This document shows, piece after piece, positions 7,273-12,823 of a stretch of 20,733 nt of DNA. This stretch comes from a virus. The stretch lies in the IMG/VR virus record IMGVR_UViG_3300020442_002027, positions 1 through 20,733 of that record. One strand, written 5' to 3'. The translations under genes were made by a program, and so were the position numbers. Position 1 is the stretch's first letter, and every line of letters starts with the position of its first letter. The notes beneath the pieces are model-generated. The model was not told the origin of the DNA. It saw nothing but the letters and a program-made list of their open reading frames with translations, and searched no databases.

Positions 7273-7676
7273 TGCCGACTAAGTTAAGTGAAAACACTGA
7301 ATTATCCATGCCAATTCGAAACCTTATCGCAATGGTTTTTGGTGCGGCTATCGGAACATGGGCATATTTTGGAATCATAGAAAGGTTAAATAGCATAGAG
7401 AATGACATTATACTCATTGAGGCTGATTTAGGTCAAAACACAGAATTTCGCATAAAATGGCCCAGAGGCGAGGCGGGGAGCCTACCGCAAGATGCAGAGC
7501 AATATATGCTGATCGAGAATCTATCGGTTCAGCTTGCAAAATTACAAGAACAGGCAGACTCAGGAAAACTGCCACATGATCAAACCCAGAAACTCACTTT
7601 GGATTTTTTTGAAAAGCGTTTAACAAACATCGAGTCAACCATTGAAAAAATGAGGAATGAGCAACGTGGTGACTGA
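7272..7676 (+). CDS. membrane-anchored coiled-coil protein
   Basis: A 134-aa protein with an N-terminal membrane span (MPIRNLIAMVFGAAIGTWAY, about 13-32) followed by an extended helical region with coiled-coil heptads (about 38-130). A central motif TEFRIKWPRGEAGSLPQDAE and then QYMLIENLSVQLAKLQEQ looks conserved, and I associate it with small proteins of uncultured marine phages. The ATG at 7272 overlaps the previous stop (TGATG). N-in/C-out topology with a periplasmic coiled coil would resemble an inner-membrane spanin, but no outer-membrane partner is adjacent. Function unknown. Confidence 0.6.
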   Translation: MPTKLSENTELSMPIRNLIAMVFGAAIGTWAYFGIIERLNSIENDIILIEADLGQNTEFRIKWPRGEAGSLPQDAEQYMLIENLSVQLAKLQEQADSGKLPHDQTQKLTLDFFEKRLTNIESTIEKMRNEQRGD

Positions 7677-7884
7677 GACAATAACTTTGATATTATATCT
7701 GGGCGGCAGTGTTTCAGAGCATACACCCTTTGAACAAATAGCAAAATGTTTGAAGGCCAAACGCACCATAGAGCGGAACCTTTATAAGAAAAGCGGAAAT
7801 GTAAGATATTCTTGTGAAGAAAAAACCGTTGAGATTGACAAGGGCGTAGATGGAAAAACTTTCATTGTAAGGATTATCGAATGA
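7657..7884 (+). CDS. small conserved hypothetical protein
   Basis: A 75-aa protein predicted to be a small alpha/beta domain: a strand (TETITLILYLGGSVSEHTPF), a helix (FEQIAKCLKAKRTIERNLYK), then strands (NVRYSCEEKTVEIDKGVDGK). Two cysteines (in AKCLKAK and RYSCEEK) have a disulfide-like layout. Three starts are possible: ATG 7657, GTG 7666 and GTG 7669. GAGGA at 7652-7656 fits GTG 7666 best, so the true N-terminus may be MTETITL or close to it. It overlaps the coiled-coil membrane gene by up to 20 bases and the holin-like gene by four. Function unknown. Confidence 0.6.
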   Translation: MSNVVTETITLILYLGGSVSEHTPFEQIAKCLKAKRTIERNLYKKSGNVRYSCEEKTVEIDKGVDGKTFIVRIIE

Positions 7885-8276
7885 TTCAATTTTTAGGGCC
7901 GATTGCTAACCTTGCGGGGTCATGGATACAGGGCAAGGCAGATCAAAAACTTGCTGAAACCGAAGCCAAAGTCGCTATGAAAAAGGCGGAAGCCAAAGTT
8001 TATGAGACTGAGGCAACAAGCTCAATGCTTATGGAGCAACGCCTCACTGACCACATGGGTGACAGCATCAAGGATGAAATTTGGACGATTTGGTTCGTGT
8101 TGGTTCTGACTGGGTGCTTCTTGCCTTGGACTCAAGAATATGTGAAGAACGGCTTTATCTTTTTGGATGAGCATACGCCAGATTGGTTTCACCATATGCT
8201 CTACATAGTAATAGGCTCATCCTTTGGATATCGGTTTGGCAAGCAAGGTTTACAGCTTATCAACAGGAAAAAGTAG
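7881..8276 (+). CDS. putative holin / two-span membrane protein
   Basis: A 131-aa protein. A weakly hydrophobic, amphipathic start (MIQFLGPIANLAGSWIQGKA) leads into a charged Ala/Glu/Lys helix (about 20-55). Two membrane spans follow (EIWTIWFVLVLTGCFLPWTQ, about 66-85, and WFHHMLYIVIGSSFGYRFGK, about 102-121), and the end is basic (INRKK). The layout, with a charged helix, two spans and a tryptophan/proline turn between them, matches holin-like proteins commonly annotated in marine phages and GTA-linked holins. No other typical two-span holin is seen on this strand near the lysozyme, so this is my best holin candidate. Not proven. Confidence 0.55.
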   Translation: MIQFLGPIANLAGSWIQGKADQKLAETEAKVAMKKAEAKVYETEATSSMLMEQRLTDHMGDSIKDEIWTIWFVLVLTGCFLPWTQEYVKNGFIFLDEHTPDWFHHMLYIVIGSSFGYRFGKQGLQLINRKK

Positions 8277-8278
8277 CA

Positions 8279-8518
8279 TTGTCTAAGAAAAGTCGCACAG
8301 GTTTAAGCAATGTTCAAAACGTGCGGCTAGGCGGTTTGATAGCAGTTTTATCAGGTCGTGATCCTTACGATTTCATCCTAGATGGACTTTTAGATGATGG
8401 ATTCGTACAGCGAAAAGGCAACAAATTAGAAATTACTGATAAAGGAATGCGAGAAAAAGATCGCCTCATAACCCTTGCAGGGCTTATGTTTGAGAAAAAT
8501 AATCTACATCAAACCTAA
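8279..8518 (+). CDS. small winged-helix-like protein
   Basis: A 79-aa protein beginning at TTG 8279, ten bases after AGGA (8265-8268) and three bases after the holin-like gene. An upstream ATG (8183) would lie wholly inside the holin gene and is unlikely. The stretch LGGLIAVLSGRDPYDFILDG, then LLDDGFVQRKGNKLEITDKG, resembles a winged helix: a helix pair, then a wing ending in 'LxxxGxxLxITxKG', as in small regulator and mar-type proteins. It closes the left-arm operon and could be a DNA-binding regulator. Low certainty on function. Confidence 0.5.
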   Translation: MSKKSRTGLSNVQNVRLGGLIAVLSGRDPYDFILDGLLDDGFVQRKGNKLEITDKGMREKDRLITLAGLMFEKNNLHQT

Positions 8519-8536
8519 TTTTTTTTGTTTGTCGTG

Positions 8537-8565
8537 TTGACATATGAAAACAATGCCCCCATAAT
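8537..8565 (+). promoter_or_regulatory. sigma70-type promoter P1 of the accessory operon
   Basis: A perfect -35 TTGACA (8537-8542), a 17-base spacer and CATAAT (8560-8565, five of six matches) lie in the 81-base gap before 8600. Transcription should start near 8572, just ahead of the GACCAAATCT element at 8575-8584. The same layout recurs at 16017 and, more loosely, at 19202. Confidence 0.75.
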
Positions 8566-8574
8566 CTTATCATC

Positions 8575-8600
8575 GACCAAATCTAACACGGAGAAAAAAA
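8575..8600 (+). promoter_or_regulatory. conserved leader element, copy 1
   Basis: The short 5' leader holds GACCAAATCT (8575-8584), then GGAG (8590-8593), an A-run and ATG at 8600. Related leaders sit before 9218, 16079 and 19262. The predicted transcript start places GACCAAAT within the first few bases of the mRNA. Confidence 0.6.
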
Positions 8601-8938
8601 TGAAGAAGTATTCAATTTATCAGTTCACAAAGTATCACTTTGAAACAAACAATGCTGAACACAACAAAGATGTTCATAAGTTGTACTTAGATAGCATGGT
8701 GTTAGGCAAAGTTGCCCCACGCACATTTGATTTGCATTACGGGTTGGTGGGTTGGATTCATGCCGACAATCTGGATGAGGTGTTCGAGATTGGCAACATT
8801 GGCCCAGAAGGAAGAGTTATCAAGTTCTCAAAAAAGATGCGTTCTATCTCTGTCGGTGATGTTATCTGTGTCGATCATGAGCTTTACGTTGTGAAGCCAT
8901 GCGGTTTTGAACTGTTAGAAGAAGGGGTAGCGGCGTAA
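8600..8938 (+). CDS. accessory protein, possible YodL-like domain
   Basis: A 112-aa protein, first gene of the P1 operon. ATG 8600 has GGAG six bases upstream and an A-run between. The layout YSIYQFTKYHFETN, a middle YGLVGWIHADNLDEVFEIGN, and the end MRSISVGDVICVDHELYVVK then PCGFELLEE resembles the YodL-like domain (PF14191 type), where 'YxIYQL', 'LExIyxxFN' and 'SLSVSDVVxL...YYVDsxGFxxL' are conserved. YodL-like domains turn up in plasmid and phage accessory proteins near antirestriction-type genes. The match is by eye and partial, so the function stays open. The stop codon lies in the loop of a GC hairpin (8930-8943). Confidence 0.6.
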   Translation: MKKYSIYQFTKYHFETNNAEHNKDVHKLYLDSMVLGKVAPRTFDLHYGLVGWIHADNLDEVFEIGNIGPEGRVIKFSKKMRSISVGDVICVDHELYVVKPCGFELLEEGVAA

Positions 8939-8943
8939 GCCGC
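8930..8943 (+). other. GC hairpin with the stop codon in its GNRA loop
   Basis: GCGGC (8930-8934) pairs perfectly with GCCGC (8939-8943) around a GTAA tetraloop, a GNRA-type loop that contains the TAA stop (8936-8938). No T-run follows, so it is not a standard terminator. It may be an mRNA stability or processing element. Confidence 0.5.
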
Positions 8944-8961
8944 CCCCAAAGGGAGATGAAA

Positions 8962-9156
8962 ATGTTTTATAAAATCAGATTGATCAATATCGCTGGTTCA
9001 TCAGTTGAAGATAAAGTCTTTCATCAACTTGATGAGGCTAAGTCTGCCGCAGAGGCAACTGGTTTCGATACAGTTGTTGAGGGATATTCAGAGGGTTTTG
9101 ATGGTGGCTTAGAGTTCATGCTCTGTTATTCAGTCATATCTGGCTGGTCACAATAA
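8962..9156 (+). CDS. small hypothetical protein
   Basis: A 64-aa protein with no family I recognise. It reads as beta-alpha-beta (MFYKIRLINIAGSSVEDKVF, DEAKSAAEATGFDTVVEGYS, EFMLCYSVISGW). I chose ATG 8962 because GGGAG (8951-8955) is six bases upstream; ATG 8956 directly abuts it. It is the second gene of the P1 operon and is followed by a strong hairpin. Confidence 0.6.
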   Translation: MFYKIRLINIAGSSVEDKVFHQLDEAKSAAEATGFDTVVEGYSEGFDGGLEFMLCYSVISGWSQ

Positions 9157-9167
9157 CCACTCTGGAA

Positions 9168-9189
9168 GGTGGGGGCATAAGCCCCTGCC
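9168..9189 (+). other. strong intercistronic hairpin
   Basis: A nine-pair stem (9168-9176 with 9181-9189, core GGGGC/GCCCC, two G-U pairs) closes on the tetraloop ATAA. No T-run follows, but GACCAAAT (9196-9203) does. This combination in mid-operon suggests RNA processing or stabilisation rather than termination. Confidence 0.6.
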
Positions 9190-9195
9190 CATAGG

Positions 9196-9218
9196 CGACC
9201 AAATTTAGGAGAAAAAAA
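9196..9218 (+). promoter_or_regulatory. conserved leader element, copy 2 (no promoter)
   Basis: GACCAAAT (9196-9203), AGGAG (9207-9211), an A-run and ATG 9218 repeat the P1 leader, but no -10/-35 is visible upstream; a hairpin is there instead. This copy argues that the element acts in RNA. Confidence 0.55.
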
Positions 9219-9475
9219 TGAACTTGTTCGAAAAAAGAATCAATGAATATTCACAAAGCTACTCACAGTTCTGTGAAGCCGTGAAGGCATATTATAAAAT
9301 GACAGAGGAGCAGAGGAAAATATCAACAGATTTGAAACATGAGATTTATCATCATGTGGATGTGTGTAATGCGATAGCCGAAAAAATTGGATTTCAATCA
9401 CTCACAAAAGATTTCAGCAATCTAGGCACAGCTTATGATTGGCTGTTGATCGTACTCTCACAGGAGAAAAAATAA
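9218..9475 (+). CDS. small helical hypothetical protein
   Basis: An 85-aa mostly helical protein (NLFEKRINEYSQSYSQFCEA, TEEQRKISTDLKHEIYHHVD), with AIAEKIGFQSLTKDF and AYDWLLIVLSQEKK at the end. It is preceded by the second leader element with AGGAG six bases from the ATG. No family is recognised. Its TAA overlaps the next ATG (TAATG), so the two are coupled. Confidence 0.65.
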   Translation: MNLFEKRINEYSQSYSQFCEAVKAYYKMTEEQRKISTDLKHEIYHHVDVCNAIAEKIGFQSLTKDFSNLGTAYDWLLIVLSQEKK

Positions 9476-9843
9476 TGTTTATGGAAAGAACACTTGGCGA
9501 ATTAAAGCCTATCATTGACCAGCTTCATAAACTTGTACCGTATGAGGGAGCTTGTGAATCACCGCGTTCTAAGAATAAGGCTTTGGATAAATACAGGCGT
9601 GCGACTAACTGCGTTTATGATTTCTTCAATAACGGCCTCATCAACAGAAGAAGTGAGTTTGTGCGAATGTTTGGGAATGCACCTTACATAGACTCTTTCC
9701 GTTATATGTCACCTGATGGGTGGGACAGATGGGAGGATATCATTGCGCCACAGTTCAGACAAATCATCATGGATGCGGCTAAAGAACAGGGCATTCAGTC
9801 TGAGCCGACTTATCTTGACCTTTATTCTGAGGAGGCAAGCTGA
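9475..9843 (+). CDS. hypothetical protein of the P1 operon
   Basis: A 122-aa protein of unknown function, helical at the N-terminus (ERTLGELKPIIDQLHKLVPY) and aromatic later on (YIDSFRYMSPDGWDRWEDII). ATG 9475 follows AGGAG (9462-9466) by eight bases; an in-frame TTG at 9439 lies inside the previous gene without a ribosome site. It overlaps both neighbours by one base, so it belongs to the same transcript. No catalytic motif is seen. Confidence 0.65.
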   Translation: MFMERTLGELKPIIDQLHKLVPYEGACESPRSKNKALDKYRRATNCVYDFFNNGLINRRSEFVRMFGNAPYIDSFRYMSPDGWDRWEDIIAPQFRQIIMDAAKEQGIQSEPTYLDLYSEEAS

Positions 9844-11036
9844 TGGAAACTATCCTATTTAATGAGGCGATGAATGCCTTGGCAGTTCCAGATAGGGGCA
9901 TCTTAGGTTATTCGAAAAGCAAGATTGCTGAACATACAAAGCGTCACTTACAGGCAGAGATGATCGGATCTCAGAGGTTTGTGCTTGATGATAATATGGT
10001 CAGGCATTGCGTTGAGGCTTCTTTCGAAAAACCGTCCAATTTGCTGAAGTTTGCTGACAGGGCTATCCCGCCATTTGATTCTGTTTTTATTGAGTGGGAT
10101 GAAAAGACTAAATTGAGTCATGTCAAAAGCCAAACGGAGAAATTGGTTGGCGAGGATAAAGTTGACCCTGATGATTCAATGTCATCAAAAAAATGCGGTT
10201 ATCTAATCAGGCGTCTTAATGACAGGATTTTATATACTTGTGTTTGGTCTGACCCTGATGTGGGTGTGTATTTTGTGCCATATGGATTCTATTTCGAGCC
10301 AGATAGTCCTGTCTTTTTCAAAGACACACAAGGAACTGTGCTTGATAATGACATCGGGTATTCTTCAGTTGAGGAGGGTGAAGAGGCCTTTAGAAATCAC
10401 CAAATCACATCTGCGCTGATTTTGATGGGTCGCACTTACTGGATGACCCAAAAAGAGATAGATTCTGGATTTCGTGCAATCAATCCTGATTATCTAAATG
10501 ACCCACATTCCGCTGGTGACCAAGACAGTTGGCTGGATGTGTTGGAGGGCTTTAAAGCTTTTAATTGGTTTAGACAGCGGATTTTGACGGCAGAAACCGC
10601 GATGGGGCTTTATATGAATGACGATGAATATGTCAGAGGATATGACCCAAACGAAAACACGAAATTCGTCAATCAATGCAATGTCTCTATGGAAGGCGAT
10701 GTGAGATTTCTGATTTGCGCTTTAGGTTTCTTGAATTATGACCACATCGTTATCGAAAACAAAAAGCCTGAGCATGACATAACACCCCGTAAATATGGGC
10801 GTATCATTCCTCAAAATGAGTATCGGGTGGTATCTATTGATCTTCCTACGCGAGCAAAAAAGATCAGGCGTGGTATTCTTACGGGCAACGGAACGCCTAA
10901 AAAGCGTCACTGGTGCAGGGGTCATATTAGGCGGTACTCTGATGGTAGGCGTGTATGGATCAAGCCTCATGAGCGTGGAAACGAGGCTTATGGCACTATT
11001 TACCACGATTATCTGTTAAAAGGGAAAACTGCATAG
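9843..11036 (+). CDS. large hypothetical protein with HWxRGHxRR C-terminal motif
   Basis: A 397-aa protein, the largest of the P1 operon. ATG 9843 overlaps the previous stop and has GGAGG (9831-9835) seven bases upstream. The N-terminal two thirds are acidic and aromatic with no motif I recognise. The last 80 residues are basic: IIPQNEYRVVSIDLPTR, then KKIRRGILTG, RHWCRGHIRRYSDGRRVWIK, PHERGN and YHDYLLKG. A block of this type (HWxRGHxRRxxxGxxxWxxPxxRG) is familiar from unrelated phage proteins of unknown function, often at the C-terminus, and looks like a nucleic-acid-binding or structural basic tail. Function unknown. Confidence 0.65.
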   Translation: METILFNEAMNALAVPDRGILGYSKSKIAEHTKRHLQAEMIGSQRFVLDDNMVRHCVEASFEKPSNLLKFADRAIPPFDSVFIEWDEKTKLSHVKSQTEKLVGEDKVDPDDSMSSKKCGYLIRRLNDRILYTCVWSDPDVGVYFVPYGFYFEPDSPVFFKDTQGTVLDNDIGYSSVEEGEEAFRNHQITSALILMGRTYWMTQKEIDSGFRAINPDYLNDPHSAGDQDSWLDVLEGFKAFNWFRQRILTAETAMGLYMNDDEYVRGYDPNENTKFVNQCNVSMEGDVRFLICALGFLNYDHIVIENKKPEHDITPRKYGRIIPQNEYRVVSIDLPTRAKKIRRGILTGNGTPKKRHWCRGHIRRYSDGRRVWIKPHERGNEAYGTIYHDYLLKGKTA

Positions 11037-11045
11037 GAGAATATT

Positions 11046-11678
11046 ATGACAGATTTTGATAATATGATGGGTGTACATTATTTTGTAGAATATCGGCTTG
11101 AGTATCATTATGGCCCGTCTTTTACTTTTACCGACTCAGGTCACGTAGATATGGAGGCTTTCGATGAGCGTGACGCAGATGATCATTTTGAAGTGCTTGC
11201 TGTCTTTCATGATGAAGAAACAGAAAAACTATTCAGAACGCTTCATCCTCAATTAGATGAATATCACAAAAAAATTCATGCAGAAGATTCTTCAATCTAC
11301 GAATGTGATGAAGTACAGGTCACTAGAAATGAAATATCAAAAGCAAAAGCCACGCCTTGGGAGCCAGATATTGAATGGTGGTGGGAAAACATCGCCTGTA
11401 TAGATGGTGGTTTTGACCCTGATGAACATGGCTGGGATGCTACTGATAATAGCGGGAATCCATTTGAGTGGGAGAGCGATGACCTTCTGAAACAGGTTCC
11501 TAAGTTGAAAGATTTCATAAAGGTTTCCAATAAGCATTTTAACTGGAGAATAGATCTGACATCTTACGATGGGTTTACCTTTGAAGAAATCAGAAAAAGT
11601 TTTTCTGATGATGCCTACAATGTAATGACTTTGATGAAAGATATTTATTATTCTAGTGGCGATGATCTTTGGTATTGA
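11046..11678 (+). CDS. very acidic hypothetical protein
   Basis: A 210-aa protein with AGGAG just upstream of ATG 11046. By count it has 49 Asp/Glu against 18 Lys/Arg, spread along its length, and an unusual tryptophan cluster (PDIEWWWENIACIDGGFDPD, then EWESDD). No enzyme motif is seen. Such composition is typical of DNA mimics, of secreted or halophilic proteins, and of some anti-restriction or anti-defence factors. Here a phage DNA-mimic role is only a hypothesis. It is the last gene before the terminator at 11708. Confidence 0.6.
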   Translation: MTDFDNMMGVHYFVEYRLEYHYGPSFTFTDSGHVDMEAFDERDADDHFEVLAVFHDEETEKLFRTLHPQLDEYHKKIHAEDSSIYECDEVQVTRNEISKAKATPWEPDIEWWWENIACIDGGFDPDEHGWDATDNSGNPFEWESDDLLKQVPKLKDFIKVSNKHFNWRIDLTSYDGFTFEEIRKSFSDDAYNVMTLMKDIYYSSGDDLWY

Positions 11679-11707
11679 ATCCGCTTGGTTTGGTCGCTAA
11701 CGGATGG

Positions 11708-11740
11708 GAGGGGCAAGTCTAAGGCTTGCCTCTTTCTTTA
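11708..11740 (+). terminator. rho-independent terminator of the P1 operon
   Basis: GAGGGGCAAG (11708-11717) pairs with 11725-11734 (CTTGCCTCTT, ten pairs including two G-U) around a seven-base loop, followed by a T-rich run. It sits 30 bases after the last + gene and faces a minus-strand operon. The reverse strand has no T-run, so it acts on the + transcript. The loop also contains the stop codon of the minus-strand zinc-ribbon gene. Confidence 0.75.
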
Positions 11741-11886
11741 TGTTCACTGCAATACCAAGTCTTTCCATAATCGAATGAATAACAAGCCAAGGGGCTACCG
11801 CAGATTTTGCACTCGTGGCCTTGATGGATTTTAGCTGTGGGCTTATGAAGTCTTGGTATTTTTGGCCTTGCTCTTCTTGGCTTCAT
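11719..11886 (-). CDS. 55-aa zinc-ribbon-like protein
   Basis: A small minus-strand reading frame. It starts at an ATG on the complement of 11884-11886 and stops at 11719-11721. After a basic N-terminus (KPRRARPKIPRLHKPTAKIH) comes ECKICGSPLACYSFDYGKTW and then YCSEHKERGKP. Cys26, Cys29, Cys46 and His49 form a plausible C-x2-C...C-x2-H zinc site. It overlaps the upstream 41-aa gene in another frame by 44 bases. The Shine-Dalgarno site is weak (GAAAG), so coupled translation is likely. The zinc-binding pattern and basic N-terminus argue that it is real; a DNA- or RNA-binding role is inferred. Confidence 0.5.
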   Translation of the reverse strand: MKPRRARPKIPRLHKPTAKIHQGHECKICGSPLACYSFDYGKTWYCSEHKERGKP

Positions 11887-11968
11887 CTTTCAATAAATCT
11901 TTCACGGCTTTTATTCTTTGCTTTAGAATAAAAACAACCGATTCCCAATCAATATTTTTATGCGCCAT
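11843..11968 (-). CDS. 41-aa basic helical protein
   Basis: A tiny minus-strand gene whose ATG (complement of 11966-11968) lies inside the end of the EF-hand membrane gene, overlapping it by 11 bases in another frame. The product, starting MAHKNIDWESVVFILKQRIK and ending in a Lys/Ala/Asp tail, is one amphipathic, basic helix. The tight overlap fits the operon style, but at this length the call is tentative. Function unknown. Confidence 0.42.
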   Translation of the reverse strand: MAHKNIDWESVVFILKQRIKAVKDLLKDEAKKSKAKNTKTS

Positions 11969-12287
11969 TCTCTTTAACCCGTGTAAAGGCTGTGGCTCCC
12001 ATAAAAGCCGCTACAATGCCCATGTTGGCTACAACGTAGGTTGAAAGCAAAGCCGTCACCATAGGCACTCTGGCATCGTCTATAAGCGGGGAAACCACTA
12101 ATGCGATGCTAATTGCGCTGGCGATGACACTGACCCAGCATATCAACCGCTGTTGGTCTTGGAGCTTGTCGTTGTTTTCAATTCTAATCATACGCTCATG
12201 GCGGTCTAACTCGCTGTTTGTGATCTCACCATCCCCATCTAAGTCTGCTGGGTTTAATACGCTGTCTGCCGATAATTTCTTTGCCAT
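11958..12287 (-). CDS. two-span membrane protein with an EF-hand-like loop
   Basis: A 109-aa protein. Residues 14-27 hold ADLDGDGEITNSEL, a calcium-loop-like D-x-D-x-D-G-x-I-x-x-x-E motif. A charged helix follows (DRHERMIRIENNDKLQDQQR), and then two membrane spans (about 48-68, CWVSVIASAISIALVVSPLI, and about 78-98, TALLSTYVVANMGIVAAFMG). The ATG (complement of 12285-12287) follows a GGGG-type ribosome site. EF-hand plus two-span small proteins occur among uncultured marine phages, as I recall. A calcium-responsive holin or exclusion protein is conceivable, but no function is shown. It directly follows another membrane gene. Confidence 0.65.
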   Translation of the reverse strand: MAKKLSADSVLNPADLDGDGEITNSELDRHERMIRIENNDKLQDQQRLICWVSVIASAISIALVVSPLIDDARVPMVTALLSTYVVANMGIVAAFMGATAFTRVKENGA

Positions 12288-12290
12288 TTT

Positions 12291-12764
12291 TCACCCCTTT
12301 ACAAAAAGCCATGCCATACCTATTGCCACGGCTGATAAGATAATTACACCTAATGCCATTGTTAGCATCTCATAAAATGCATCTCGTTTTTTCTGCTTTT
12401 TTATTCGCTCTTGCCGCGCCGCCTCTTTTGCTTCTCTCATGCGCCTTGCCCTCTCATCAACAATGCCTTGCCAAGTTCCATGTCCAAATCGCAAATCAAT
12501 CATTGAGGCCACTTCCCTCAGTTTTTCTTGTGCTAGTTTCGCATCAATAACTTCTTTAGCTACATTTTCTAAACCCAGTTGATCTGAAAGAGTCGTGCCT
12601 GATTTTTTGGCTCTAGCCTTTTGACATTCTTGTTCGCCTCGCAACAAGTCATCTATTTGTGACCCAATCTGGCGAATATCACTCACAGTGTCTAAATTTG
12701 ATTTGATGAAGTCTGTTGCTTGTTTTACAAGCGCGATACCTGTCAATACTTCTGCAACAACCAT
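12291..12764 (-). CDS. C-terminally anchored coiled-coil membrane protein
   Basis: A 157-aa minus-strand protein. The N-terminus (VVAEVLTGIALVKQATDFIK) is amphipathic. The middle is a long charged coiled coil containing MIDLRFGHGTWQGIVDERAR (about 98-117) and RRMREAKEAARQERIKKQ. The C-terminus is a membrane span (YEMLTMALGVIILSAVAIGM, about 131-150). I chose the ATG at 12764 because AAGGG lies seven bases upstream; the ATG at 12797 has no ribosome site. The 'IDxRxGxGTWxxIxxER' block looks conserved and recalls small marine-phage proteins of unknown function. A membrane-tethered assembly role is a guess. Confidence 0.6.
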   Translation of the reverse strand: MVVAEVLTGIALVKQATDFIKSNLDTVSDIRQIGSQIDDLLRGEQECQKARAKKSGTTLSDQLGLENVAKEVIDAKLAQEKLREVASMIDLRFGHGTWQGIVDERARRMREAKEAARQERIKKQKKRDAFYEMLTMALGVIILSAVAIGMAWLFVKG

Positions 12765-12823
12765 TGGACTACCCTTCAGTAGCCCAGATGGACTCATTTC
12801 TGTCTGATGACTAAATTAATATA

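Noticed and set aside
8519-8527. Run of eight Ts as a terminator after the left operon
   Set aside because: No stem precedes it, so I do not call a rho-independent terminator. It is part of the T-rich block repeated upstream of P2.
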